Source of the DNA: Fragum whitleyi
Lineage: Eukaryota > Mollusca > Bivalvia > Cardiida > Cardiidae
DNA length: 64,000 nt
NCBI GenBank assembly: GCA_948146395.1
Contig: OX411543.1
Location: forward strand, 31,887,058 to 31,951,057
Direction of reading: 5' to 3'
Position 1 is the stretch's first letter. Every line of letters starts with the position of its first letter. The notes beneath the pieces are model-generated. The model worked only from the letters and a program-made list of their open reading frames with translations, ran no database searches and was not told the DNA's origin. Of this stretch, positions 22,087 through 32,078 are shown piece after piece. Made by a program: the position numbers and the translations under genes.

Positions 22087-22330
22087 CTGTGTGAATTAGG
22101 AATTTTCTTGAATGCAATTCATCCGTTACCATTTCATTATTTCAAAATACACTAACGTTTTTTCTCTTTTTTTATCGTGATTAGACATAAATTCTTTCTC
22201 TAACTAGCGATAAAGAATATGACAAAATTCATATATATTTTCTTCTTTTATTACAATAAAACGACAATACATAACCAAATGTAGAAAACTGTTAAAAGTA
22301 AAGAGAAAAACCGTGACTATATATGCGCAA
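22087..22330. other. Short AT-rich spacer, nothing seen
   Basis: No repeat end or coding signal was recognised. Confidence 0.5.
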
Positions 22331-22400
22331 GTTTAAGTGAATGGTGAAAGGTCAATTTTGTCAAAATAGACAAAATTGACTTTTTATCACTCACTTCTAC
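22331..22400. mobile_element. Hairpin MITE family S2, copy 2
   Basis: GTTTAAGTGAATGGTGAAAG then GTCAATTTTGTC, mirrored by GACAAAATTGAC and TCACTCACTTCTAC. It matches the copy at 16501-16580. Confidence 0.75.
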
Positions 22401-22445
22401 TTGTGCATCTGTACGCATTCACAAGTTATGTTTGACATATAAATA

Positions 22446-22594
22446 TATAATACGTACTAAGTGTATTATATGGAAAAAAAAAATCTAACGAGGTTGGGAG
22501 AATTGAAAATTGTCGAGGCTCTGCCGAGACAATTATCAATTCTCACAACCGAGTTAGATATTTTTTCATACAATATACTAAGTACGTATTATAT
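22446..22594. mobile_element. Long palindrome, MITE family S3
   Basis: The outer arms are TATAATACGTACTAAGTGTA and ACTAAGTACGTATTATA. The inner arms are ATCTAACGAGGTTGGGAG and CTCACAACCGAGTTAGAT. The apex is CGAGGCTCTGCCGAG. The arms are over 70 bp each. The inner GAGGTTGGGAGAATT and the apex are shared with 41161-41302. Confidence 0.88.
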
Positions 22595-22838
22595 TTATCT
22601 TATAACCTCTATTTGTCTTGTTTTCGTCGGTGTTTCTAACTGAAATGCAAGTATCTAAAAATAACTAACAATATATCATTGTTCTAAAAATAACTATGTG
22701 ATATGATAAAAAATATCATGCGGGATACGGATATTTGTATAGTTATAAGATAATCTGCTTTACTTCTGACCTGGCAAGTCGTAGTTTAGCCGTGACATTT
22801 ATTTGCAAGATTTCTCATCATTTTATTCGAAAGTTTGT

Positions 22839-23112
22839 TTTTTGAATGGGTTTTAAGCCGCTTTCAACAATTTCGCAGTTATATCGCGGCGGCCGGAGCA
22901 CCTAACAATGGATTCCTGGTATTTCTTTCACCTGCACTACCATTGCACCCTTTCCCAGCCTCCGACTGCTATCTCACATAGGTTTACGATTATCTACCCA
23001 TTGGTGAGAGACAAACGTCGGAAAGGATATTTGCCGCCACCGGGGATCGAACCCATGACTTCCATATTGGAAGTCTTATACCTAACCAACTGCGCTTCAT
23101 GTGGTGGCGGCC
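22839..23112 (-). mobile_element. tRNA-derived SINE, full copy with 12-bp target-site duplication
   Basis: The flanks carry TCGAAAGTTTGT at 22827-22838 and 23113-23124. On the minus strand the element starts with a tRNA-like head (GAAGCGCAGTTGGTTAGG as A box, GGTTCGATCCC as B box), then a long conserved body including CCTATGTGAGATAGCAG and ATTGTTAGGTGCTCCGGCC, and ends AAACCCATTCAAAAAA. RNA polymerase III boxes are visible, and mobilisation would depend on a partner LINE. The body could belong to the molluscan V-SINE-type group; this identity is a suggestion only. Confidence 0.9.
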
Positions 23113-23238
23113 TCGAAAGTTTGTCGGCAACTGGCTATTATCGTTAACCGTGAATATAACTGTATCCTGAAATCTGAAGCTAAAGTTACGAGTATTTGAT
23201 AATCAAATTAATCAACCGAAGATTTACTATATCCATAT

Positions 23239-23502
23239 TTGACCCGTCATGCGAAAAGGGACCATCTTTGTAATACGTAAAGTGTCCACCCTAGTCAAAC
23301 TGCGTGGACTGCGTAGACTGACTTGGGTCGAAACTTTTCGGACTTTACTAATTTCCTGAGTCTGGAATGATCAATCTTCCTTCCCGTAAAAGAATTTGTG
23401 AAATGCGACCTCTGGTTGGCTTGTTCTAGAACCAATCTCCTTTTCAAATGTTTAATTCACGTAGTTCCAAGATGGTCCCCTTCGCGTGACGGGTCGCATA
23501 TA
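23239..23502. mobile_element. MITE family S9 (TGACCCGTCA ends), copy 1
   Basis: TTGACCCGTCATGCGAAAAG at the left and CTTCGCGTGACGGGTCGCAT at the right form inverted ends. GACCATCTT and AAGATGGTC extend them. Internal blocks such as AGTCTGGAATGATCAAT recur in copies at 31069, 37294, 44810 and 58066. Confidence 0.85.
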
Positions 23503-23577
23503 TAAATCAGAGGTACAGATAGGGGAGGGGGTTTAAAGTCGATCTGAAATCTTTATTTCTCAATTAAACCGAAATTA

Positions 23578-23628
23578 GTGCGTACTCATTTGAATCGTCT
23601 TGACAAGACGATTCAAATGAGTACGCAC
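23578..23628. repeat. Perfect 25-bp-arm palindrome
   Basis: GTGCGTACTCATTTGAATCG continues to CTTG, then one A, then the exact reverse complement ending in GAGTACGCAC. Every base of the 25-bp arms pairs. Confidence 0.92.
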
Positions 23629-24077
23629 AACATACGATTTGCACGATCATTTTTAAATACTTTGACATAAAATAAGAAAAAAAAACCTTCTGTCTGTAGC
23701 TCTGAAAATGTGTCGCCTATCTATGAAAGTAAGTAAATACCCAAACACGCTGTGTCACATACACTAAAAAGGCAAAGACCGGTTACTTCGACTTCACCCT
23801 GCCAGGTCAAAACTTGATTATACTTATGATGTAATTCATAGATAACGCTCACGTGACATTGACGACTTGAGAGTTAATGCAAATTTTCATACATGCATTT
23901 CCAGGTTCGTTTAAAAAACAACGAAATATGGATTATTTTATATTCTTGAAAAAATACGAAAAAATGATATGTAAGATACATACTAATGTACGGTGTACGG
24001 TGTAAATATTATAGCCAATCTGTTAAACAAGCCATTTTACAGTTGTTTTTCATATAAGTAATAAGCATGATTTGAAG
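23629..24077. other. No gene seen
   Basis: AT-rich, with no recognised repeat. Confidence 0.5.
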
Positions 24078-24208
24078 TTTCATGAAATGGCAAACTTGTC
24101 TAGCCATTTCATGAGATGGCTAGAGCAAAATCTTAGCCATTTCATAAAACGGCTGAGATATTCCATCCATTTCATGAAATGGCTAGACAAGTTTGCCATT
24201 TCATGAAA
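24078..24208. repeat. Compound palindrome built from GCCATTTCATGAAATGGC units
   Basis: The long arms TTTCATGAAATGGCAAACTTG and the mirror CAAGTTTGCCATTTCATGAAA enclose further copies of AGCCATTTCATGA and TCATGAAATGGCT. Each unit is itself a small palindrome, so the region can fold as one long hairpin or as several short ones. Confidence 0.85.
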
Positions 24209-24587
24209 CGGCTAAGATTTAAAGTCAATATGGAGTCGCGCATGCACGCGAGGACGTATGCATGGGTGAAAATGCAGGTGCGATCTGTCATGTAAGGGAT
24301 CAAGTTGCTTGACTAACAAGCACTTTATTGAAAGCATTGGCGCTCAAAACTTGACACTAACTTGCAAAATTTGGCATGGATTTTGAAATAATTGGCACAG
24401 AAGGAGTTAAGACCTGTTATGTCAGCTAAAAATCAATAAATGTCGATCGAGTTATTTGTAGATTTTTGCTCGAGATTTTTACTACATGTAGGCTATTAAC
24501 TGAACCTGCTGAAATATAACTCCCGAGTTCTTAAGTCATTATTTTTCCGGACGAACTTTACTTGAGTTATTCATATCTTAACGAAAA

Positions 24588-24750
24588 AAAGGTGGTGAAG
24601 CTGTAACAGTCCCGCAAAACTTCGGAAGTCACGAACTTTAACAGTGTTACCCGAGCTTTTTCTAATGATTTCATTAGGAAACCTCGGTTAATATTGTGAA
24701 AGACAATGAGTACCAAAATGTTGCAGACCTATTAGGGGACCACCACCTTT
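24588..24750. mobile_element. MITE family S1, copy 2
   Basis: The ends AAAGGTGGTG and CACCACCTTT are exact inverted repeats. Inside are TCCCGCAAAACTTCGGAAGT, TTTCTAATGATTTCATTAGG and CAAAATGTTGCAG, in the same order as in copies 2231-2389 and 45473-45606. Confidence 0.82.
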
Positions 24751-25998
24751 AAGTGTAATATTGAATCAATCTCAATATTGATTGAATATCGTCGTTCGGC
24801 CATATAAAAAACTTAAAAAAAGTATGTGACTTCGGCTTCATTCAAGCTAAGGTGACGGTCTTATACATGCGTAAACTGTCGACCCTGAGTAGTCTGGAAA
24901 CCCTATGAGACGATGAGACGATTTTAAGGATTACCCAGAGCTTGAGCAGGGTCAAGTAAACTATTCAAATTTGAAATCGAAAATACTCCCTCGATCAGTA
25001 GCTCCCCCTGCCGCCCCCCCCCCCCCCCCCTAACACACACTTCCCACCCAAACCCCCAATTAAAAGCAATATCTTCTTTTCAACAATATTTCCCCAATTT
25101 AAAATTTGGACTCCTTAGTTCTATCTTGGGCTTTTGATTGGTCGTGAGTCGGCTAGCCTCCTTACATAAAGAAGTTAATATCAAACCTTCACATGCAGCT
25201 GTTCATGATATATGCAAATTTTGGCAGACAGTATACATTAAGACAAGCCTGCATATACATGCAGTCTGATCCTACCCAACACTGTCTGCTTTCATCTTTA
25301 TTATTGCCCAAAAAACGAGCCACCCGGGTTGAATAATCCTGAAAATTGACAATATATTTGAAACAAATTTAAATTCATCATTATTTATAAGGGTTCAATA
25401 ATTTAACACGTGCGTGAATTGCAGACACTTGCTCTGCGTTCAGGCTGTAAAAACGTTTGCGATCATTTAGGAATGTTGTCCGCTATGGACGTCAGTACAC
25501 CTGCAGAAAAACGTGCAAATCGTTCGCGAACGTTTCATCATAAACGCGTGACATACTTCTACAAAGTATTTATAACATTTTCAAACCTAATAAGTGAAGT
25601 TTTATGTCTGTTGTTTTCTAAATTTAGTAAAATAAAAGACTGACTACAATGCGCTGATGTCAGTAGTTTCTTTTTGCGCACGTAATTTTAATTCGCACGT
25701 ACAAGCCAATACATTTCGGCCAAACGTTAAAAAAAAATCTTGCTCGGTGAGAGTTGTCTCAAATTCAGAATTCAAATAAATGTATGAACATTAAAGATAC
25801 TATATAGACATTGTTATTTATAGCAACATAATATTATCTTTTATTTTCATACACAAAACTTTGTCTTACAAAACTTTAATCTCAAGCTGAAATTAAAGAC
25901 AAAAAGTTTTATAACCTTGGCCAAAAAAGGGATGGTGGGGTTATTTGATATAAGTCATAAGGTTATTTAAATCAATATCCAACTAAGACATACGCGTT
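24751..25998. other. No gene seen; poly(C) run
   Basis: A poly(C) run lies at about 25014-25031. The text near 25250-25300 (CATATACATGCAGTCTGATCC) resembles part of the T2 MITE but lacks its ends. The open frame at 25410-25643 has no recognisable similarity. Confidence 0.45.
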
Positions 25999-26307
25999 TT
26001 AACCCTTTCCTGAAAAAGTTAATGAGTTAAACGTCCACACGATTAATAATTTTATAACTTGAATAAATATTGTGAAAAAAAAAAAGAAACTGCTTGCCAC
26101 AAGCAATTTCTTTATTTTCTAAAAATTTGCCTACTCCATTAGCTGGTTTTATTTCAAACTACAAACGACTTTCATTTTCGTCTACCACTTTGTTTAAAGA
26201 ATTGAACCACTGCAAAATCTTGAAAAGTACAACTTTATTTGAATTTGGACCACTCTAGAATCTTCAAAAGTTGGAGAGGGTTACAAATGTCAGTACAAGT
26301 CTATGGC
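25999..26307 (-). mobile_element. Diverged MITE family T1 copy, inverted
   Basis: It begins TTAACCCTTTCCTG and holds the T1 hairpin in decayed form (AAGAAACTGCTTGCCACAAG, CAATTTCTTTATTTTC), followed by the reverse-orientation body (TTTCATTTTCGTCTACCAC). It lies head to head with the better copy at 26308. Confidence 0.6.
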
Positions 26308-26537
26308 TTAACACTTTCCTGTTTTACAAAATTTTGGACCTGTCCAAATTCAAAGGTTTTGCAGACGAAAATTTAAAGTGGATTTAGATTGAAAAATAAC
26401 CATTCAGTAGGGTAGAAAATTGTGTGGAAAAAAGAAGAAATTGCTTGTCAGAAGCAATTTCTTCTTTTTTCACAATGTTTTCTTAATCATAAAATCACAG
26501 GCACGTAAACAGCAGGGATTAAACAGCGAAGGGTTAA
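26308..26537 (+). mobile_element. TTAA-flanked MITE family T1 (piggyBac-like)
   Basis: It starts TTAACACTTTCCTGTTTT and ends AAACAGCGAAGGGTTAA. The central hairpin AGAAGAAATTGCTTGTCAG / AAGCAATTTCTTCTTTTTT is intact. It sits just beyond the stop codon of the GT31 gene on the minus strand and probably contributes to its 3' untranslated region. Confidence 0.85.
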
Positions 26538-26566
26538 ATAAACTAAGGATAATAAGTTAGTCCCTA

Positions 26567-27550
26567 TCATATATGATAGTGTTTGAATTTTGTATTCCAG
26601 CGAGATAAAAACGTTTTCCACACATAAACTGATATTGAGGTATTGGGTGAATGGACAAACATAATTTGTCCGAATTGTTTGTCCTTTACCAGTGCTTCTT
26701 TGATATCTATATTATCTTCCACAATGTACTTTTTGTTAAAGCTAATAGCAGTAATTCCCAATGCGCGAGCAAGCAGCCCAGTGACGTAATAGTCGTCTAT
26801 CCATAAAAAGGGGATTTCCTTTGATTTTATAAATAGCTTTTTAGCAACGTCTGACGTCATGAAAAATGCAGATCCTGAGCAATATCGCTGAAAGAATTCA
26901 TCAGGGTATTCCTCCTCAGAGGTGTACCATTTGCTGCTGGTGTTTCGGACGACGTCCATTTTGTTCCACGTGTGACAGACGAGCACATTTGATCGTCCCC
27001 ATGTCTGTATCAGTCGGGTTTTCATTATATGAACTAAAGAATATATATCTATCACCATGTCATCATCCGATTTGAGCACAAATTTTGAATTCGAGCACCT
27101 TTCCGACAGCCATTTTAAACCGGAAATGGCTTTATAGGTCAAATTTCTGTAAGTATCTTTGTACACACTTTGAACAATATCGCTGTAAATTTTGTTCTCT
27201 TTCTCGATTATTTTCGTCGAGTTTTCGTTGTCAGAGATACCCGTTATAAACACTAGACGAGCTTTCAATTTTCGCATCACGTGACTGGCACCCCAGCTAT
27301 ACCTGATGACTCTACGACGTTCTACGTTTTCCGGTTTTGAGTGAACATAGATTGCGAGATATGTATCATCGTTGCATGGTTCTTGGTTGATCTTGAATTT
27401 TAAAAGGTCCCCTGAAATGTATGTCTCCTTTGGTTGGTATTCAGCTTGCACTGGTATTTGAAGTTCGTGCGTGTAAAACATGGAACCAATTAGAAACGTA
27501 ATCGCACAGGTCGTCGTCAATCTGAATAGAAACGGATTGCGGGGAAACAT
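26567..27550 (-). CDS. Beta-1,3-galactosyltransferase-like type II membrane glycosyltransferase (GT31)
   Basis: A single open frame of 327 codons. Residues 8-25 form a hydrophobic signal anchor after a short basic cytoplasmic tail, as in Golgi type II enzymes. The GT31 blocks follow in order: RRRVIRYSWG (78-87), KSDDDMVID with the metal-binding DDD (162-164), YCSGSAFFMTSDVAKKL (223-239) and the WIDDYYVTG block (250-258), equivalent to the EDVYVG motif. Possible N-glycosylation sites are N110, N136, N203 and N303. Members transfer galactose or N-acetylglucosamine in beta-1,3 linkage to glycoproteins or glycolipids; the exact donor and acceptor cannot be inferred. Length is normal for the family. 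Upstream on the same strand a good acceptor (TATTTTCAG, 27705-27707) suggests a spliced 5' untranslated exon. An upstream ATG at 27690 opens a short out-of-frame uORF. Metazoan members are often intronless and multi-copy. Confidence 0.92.
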   Translation of the reverse strand: MFPRNPFLFRLTTTCAITFLIGSMFYTHELQIPVQAEYQPKETYISGDLLKFKINQEPCNDDTYLAIYVHSKPENVERRRVIRYSWGASHVMRKLKARLVFITGISDNENSTKIIEKENKIYSDIVQSVYKDTYRNLTYKAISGLKWLSERCSNSKFVLKSDDDMVIDIYSLVHIMKTRLIQTWGRSNVLVCHTWNKMDVVRNTSSKWYTSEEEYPDEFFQRYCSGSAFFMTSDVAKKLFIKSKEIPFLWIDDYYVTGLLARALGITAISFNKKYIVEDNIDIKEALVKDKQFGQIMFVHSPNTSISVYVWKTFLSRWNTKFKHYHI

Positions 27551-27753
27551 CTCCCGCCGGAATGGGACCAGTCAACAACCGAACGTCATGTCCGGTCGCT
27601 TTCCTCATTGATGAAATGGTTTTGATTCAAATGTAGAGGTTTGACATTATATTTGACAGGACTTGTCCCATCAGGAAAACCGGCTCTCATATCCACTTTC
27701 GTCCCTGAAAATACACAAAAACAACAAATGTTACTTAATAAGTCAATATTTAG

Positions 27754-28090
27754 CAGGGTTCGAAACTTGATGGGAGTCTGCGAGTCCGTGACTCCTAATT
27801 TTCCAGGTGAGCTCCTTCATTTTGTAAGTGAGGATTCCAGTGGACTCCCTTGGTCATAGGAGAACAGTTCAACATCTTTCAATTTTTTAGCTCTATTAAA
27901 AATAAGAGATAAGATTAAGATAAGATTTCAGGAGGAACACGTGAAAACTTTGATCAGGCAATTTCTTCTTTTTCATAATGTTCTTCCAAATATGAAAATT
28001 CGGACTCCTTAGTTTGAGTTTGGGCTGCACGATTTCTGATGGTGGGAGTCCACTGGACTCCTTACCCACAAAAGTTAGTGACGAACACTG
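27754..28090. mobile_element. hAT-like short element (tentative)
   Basis: CAGGGTTCGAAACTTGATGG at the left and GTGACGAACACTG at the right are imperfect inverted ends. TTTAG abuts both ends outside, which may be part of a decayed duplication. Internal GGAGTCCACTGGACTCC is palindromic. It carries a scrap of the T1 hairpin (CAGGCAATTTCTTCTTTTTC). Confidence 0.5.
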
Positions 28091-28184
28091 TTTAGCTGCA
28101 CAGGAATAGTTAAATCCGTGTCGTGCGGAACCCGAAATACTCTGTTTTTGGAGACGTTATACACAAAGACTAGTCTGTCCACAT

Positions 28185-28330
28185 GTGCAGTCTGCCCTGC
28201 GTTTAGGTTGACAAAATGGTGCATACAGTTTACCAACTATACCTCGCTTTGCACGAGTAATTGCGTGCAATGCGGGTATAATTGGAAAACTGTTTTCACC
28301 GATTTCTCATCCAGAACGCAGGGCTAGTTT
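28185..28330. mobile_element. Palindromic MITE family S8, copy 2
   Basis: CTGCCCTGCGTTTAGG and CCAGAACGCAGGGC form the outer arms. GTGCATACAGTTTACCAA and TTGGAAAACTGTTTTCACC form the inner arms. The centre is GCACGAGTAATTGCGTGC. Confidence 0.8.
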
Positions 28331-28669
28331 TGGTCTAAGCAATCTGCTTGTGCATTTAAAGATAATGTTGTTTGTAAGATGTTTTAAAAAAAAATTCACT
28401 CATTTTTTTTTTTTTTTTTTTAACTTTGGTTTTAAGCACTTAGTAGATTTATTATTTAGCATGACAAGAGTTTACCACACACAAAATTGTTGTTAGGCTT
28501 TACACTGGGTTAAGTTAGATTAAGAACATGGTCAAGGGAAGCAACTCTACAAAAATAACTGGGGTAATAGTTTCTTATAAATGCACTTGAATTATTCAAA
28601 GATGCATATTACTAGACTGGTAATGATAAATAATTTAGATTGAGGAGTTATTAATAAATTTGACATTAA
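28331..28669. other. No gene seen
   Basis: It includes T-runs at 28403-28421 and a fragment TTTAGCATGACAAGAGTTTA (28456-28475) that matches the right end of the T2 MITE. Confidence 0.5.
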
Positions 28670-29215
28670 AAACTAGAAAGCCAGGAATGGCTTGAGTCGC
28701 TCCACAGGCTTGAAATATTGGTAAAAGCTTATCAAAGTTTTGACTAGATTTTTAGATATTTTAGGTTCTACTGATGTTAAAAATGATTTTCAAAATTTTC
28801 ACTAAATAACGAATAGAGAAATGACCTCCGCAATTCAAAAGACATATTTTTCATCCAATGACAATCCATCACTTACATTCTGAGAAAATGATTTTTTTAA
28901 GTTTCCACTATCTAACTGATAAGGGGTCACCCAAGGATTATTCATGTAAAATTTAATTGGTATCCATCTCTTAGAATCTGAGAAAACTCACTTTTAACCA
29001 TATAAGGAAATGAGCCACGCCCATTAAATCCGTGTTTTTCATTTGATCTAAATTTCTTAAACAACTTTGAAAGAGGGTCACCAAAGGATCATTCCTATGA
29101 AGTTTGGTTGAAATTCATCCAGTTGTTTCTGAGGAGAAGAGTAAAAGCAAAAGGACGGACGCACGACGGACACAACGCCATGCCATTAGCCCAAGTGGCC
29201 TTCGAGGTAAAGAAA
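28670..29215 (+). repeat. Modular repeat family G
   Basis: The head is CCAGGAATGGCTTGAGTCGC. Near the end is GAAGTTTGGTTGAAATTCATCC followed by GGACGGACGCACGACGGAC, and the tail is TTAGCCCAAGTGGCCTTCG. The architecture equals that of families A-F but the ends are different. The minus-strand open frame at 29115-29339 runs through the tail and is not a gene. Confidence 0.6.
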
Positions 29216-30243
29216 TCCATGTTATATAACTGTGGTGATACGGTTCCATTTGGTTACGTCCATTGTAAACAGTAATTAAAATTCTTTGCCCGAAGGCCAG
29301 GCTAAAGCTATACCTACGAACAAAATCTCTTAATTTCAAACTAATCGAATCTTTTTTTCTTGTAAAAATACTAGAAAAAATATGTTTTTAGTGAACAAGA
29401 AAGGCTACATTAGACCTATAACATGTAGCTGGATCACGACAGAAAAATACTATTGTTGTTCACAGAATGAAATATGTTGTCTCTTGCAGGTAAATCTATA
29501 ATTATATGATCCCTGTGAACCGTCATGATTTTACGTACAAGACTTGCAGACCTTAACCGAGTCTTGTATTCAATTTTTTAAACGATAATGTGCGTTGGAT
29601 GACGTCATGTCTTAGCATTTTTTTCATAAAAAAATGTTTTCTACTCTTATATACAATCCAAGAAAACGTAAATTCAAATACTTTAATTGAATCCAAAATT
29701 TACGCTGGTAGCTCATTGTCAACAGACAAGTGACATCGAAAAACGTACTTGTAACAAAAGCAGAATATTGAAATGAAAACTGTGGGAAAAGATAAAACTG
29801 ATTGTTATTTCTTCTTTTTCAAAAACGTTTTCCCTTTGTTAAATTAAAAAATCTAATTGTGGGAAACAATAAATTGAAATTTCACACCCGCAAGGTTTAA
29901 AAATAAATCTGGAAATCACTTGATTAACTGGCCATAAGAACTTGCAACATGGCAGCTTTTACCAGTTCTCCCTAAAATTCACAGGCCTCGGGTTGAAAGA
30001 CTGAGTAAGTGGTGATTCCTGTTTTGCATTCTCATGACACAAATGGCACACTGTTGAGCGCCGTATTTTGAGGTAGATTTATTTCAACATACATGAAGGC
30101 CCTCGTTATTTATTTATTTTTTGTGTTGTCTCCTATTATGAATAGTATTTTGGCAAGTGTAGTAAAAAACCTGAAATCGGGCTGCCGTGGGAACACAAGT
30201 TCTAACGTTTTAAGACTATAATAGGCTTAGTACCCCTTACCTC
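29216..30243. other. No gene seen
   Basis: AT-rich. A weak relic of the T1 hairpin may occur near 29780-29820. Nothing else was recognised. Confidence 0.45.
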
Positions 30244-30260
30244 ATGGTACAAGCTCTTGT

Positions 30261-30499
30261 TTGTTTGTTTGTTTGTTTGAATGGGTTTTACGCCGCTTTC
30301 AACAATGTCGCAGTTATATAGCGGCGGCCGAAGCACCTAACAATGGATTCCTGGTATTTCTTTCACCTGTACTACCATTACACCTTTCCTAGCCTCCGAC
30401 TGCTATCTCACATAGGTTTTCGATTATCTACCCATTGGTGAGAGAAAAACGTCGGAAAGGATATTTGCCGCCACCGGGGATCAAACCCAATACTTCCAA
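30261..30499 (-). mobile_element. tRNA-derived SINE, 5'-truncated, with 17-bp target-site duplication
   Basis: The exact duplication ATGGTACAAGCTCTTGT flanks it at 30244-30260 and 30500-30516. The minus-strand tail is a CAAA repeat, and the body matches 22839-23112 almost base for base. The tRNA head is truncated within the B box (GGTTTGATCCCC at its start). The perfect long duplication suggests a young insertion. Confidence 0.93.
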
Positions 30500-30600
30500 A
30501 TGGTACAAGCTCTTGTATTTGATCATATATTTTCAGAAAAATGTTGAACTATCCACACAAAAAATTCCAACAAAGAATATCCCCTTACAGTAAAAAAACA

Positions 30601-30768
30601 CAGTGTTCCCAAAAACTCTCAAATGGGGGTGATTTACCCCCAAGTTCAAGCTTTTACCCCCTATTTATTGCAAGCATCCTTCTTTGTCTCATATAGAGTG
30701 GGTAGCCTACATGCATGCTGTAAAATACCAATTTTTACCCCCAGATGGAGGAAGCAATGGGAACACTG
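30601..30768 (+). mobile_element. CAGTGTTCCC-ended MITE, copy 1
   Basis: The ends CAGTGTTCCC and GGGAACACTG are exact inverted repeats. The body holds GGGGGTGATTTACCCCC and TTTTTACCCCCAG. CAGTG ends and the small size fit a hAT-like MITE, but no 8-bp duplication is visible. Confidence 0.75.
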
Positions 30769-30861
30769 AAACATTTGGATAACCTTTGTCAAAAGATCAC
30801 CGTGATAATAAATTTGAGTAATTTTAACCACAGGAACTTGAAATCATATCAATAAAAAGAT

Positions 30862-31011
30862 CAGTGTTCACACTGCTTTTTCAATCTGGGGGTAAAAATG
30901 GGTATTTTACAACCTGCATATCCCCCCTCTATATAACACAAAGAAGGCTGGTTTCAAAATTTGGGGGTACAAGCTTCAATCAACCCCATTTGGGGTTTTT
31001 GGGGAACACTG
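30862..31011 (-). mobile_element. CAGTGTTC-ended MITE, copy 2 (opposite orientation)
   Basis: The ends are CAGTGTTCACACTG and GGGGAACACTG. Internal phrases (CTGGGGGTAAAAATGG, CTATATAACACAAAGAAGG) are the reverse complement of those in copy 1, 93 bp away. Confidence 0.72.
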
Positions 31012-31068
31012 AATATGTGATCTACAATATTCGAAAAATGCATTCCATAGTTTCTCTTTCTATATAAT

Positions 31069-31340
31069 GTGTGACCCGTCACCAGAAAAGGGACAATCTG
31101 GGAATTTAAGTAACTAAATATTTTAAAAAAGAGATTGGTTCAAGTACAGGTCAACCAGAGTTTGTATTCAAAAAATTCTTTCCAGGGCAGGAACATTGAT
31201 CATTCAAGATCAGAAAAAAATGAGCATAGGCCCCCTATTGCCAAAAGTTTCGGCTTATGTCAGTCTGCGCGGTCTGCTGTCTCGATACTTTAGGCAATCT
31301 CACTACCAAGATGGTCCCTTTTTGCACGACGGTCACATAT
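31069..31340. mobile_element. MITE family S9, copy 2
   Basis: The ends are GTGTGACCCGTCACCAG and TTTGCACGACGGTCACATA. AAAGGGACAATCTGG and CCAAGATGGTCCCTTTT extend the arms. Confidence 0.83.
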
Positions 31341-32007
31341 TATGAACAAATATTAATTCATATATACCTGTATGATATATTGTACTAGTTTACACATTAT
31401 AAATTGATTGATTGGAAAGCATTGATGGAATGTCAAGTTCCTGTGTCAGTGTGATTTCATTTAACCATTACCCAGACAACAGAATTTGAGACTGGTCCTA
31501 AATGTAAGATGTTGCTGATGACAAATTTAAGATGGTAAAATTTTAAATATATCTACTTCACCGACTTTGTCTTCATGTGATGATCTAAATTGGCAGTCAT
31601 TTTTTTTCGATATTCCCCAATATTTTCCAATGCTTCTTTATTCAGGGACTTCACAAAGATGGACTGTTTGGGCGTCGGTTTAAATTAGATTCGTATTTTG
31701 GATAACATTGTGTACTATTTGTATGATAGATCTATCTGTAACCAAACTTTTTTGGGGTTCATATGGAAGATTTGCCAACCAAATATACAGCCTCTTTGAA
31801 TAAAGTCGTTAAATTATCATTATTCTAAAGTATTATCATTTAAGATACCCATGTAGCCTATCCTTTAGCAATGCATGGTTAACTTTTTCATTAATTTAGC
31901 TCTACTAATCGAGAAAAAGTCGATTCTCAACAAGAGCGTAACTCCCATTATGCAATTTACGCAAGTGCGTAAAAGAGATAATCCTCTGTTGAAAACTATC
32001 GTTGATG
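31341..32007. other. No gene recognised
   Basis: Several exon-like acceptors (for example TTCTTTATTCAG near 31644) were examined, but no recognisable protein follows. Confidence 0.4.
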
Positions 32008-32078
32008 AATAAAATAAAACATCGAAACTACAGCTTATTCAAGCTGTAGTTACGATGTTTTGATTATTCACCAACGCT
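32008..32078. mobile_element. Small hairpin repeat family S7, copy 2
   Basis: AAAACATCGAAACTACAGCTT is mirrored by AAGCTGTAGTTACGATGTTTT, followed by GATTATTCACC. Confidence 0.75.

Noticed and set aside
23030..23112. A tRNA gene on the minus strand
   Set aside because: Part of a complete SINE with its own target-site duplication.
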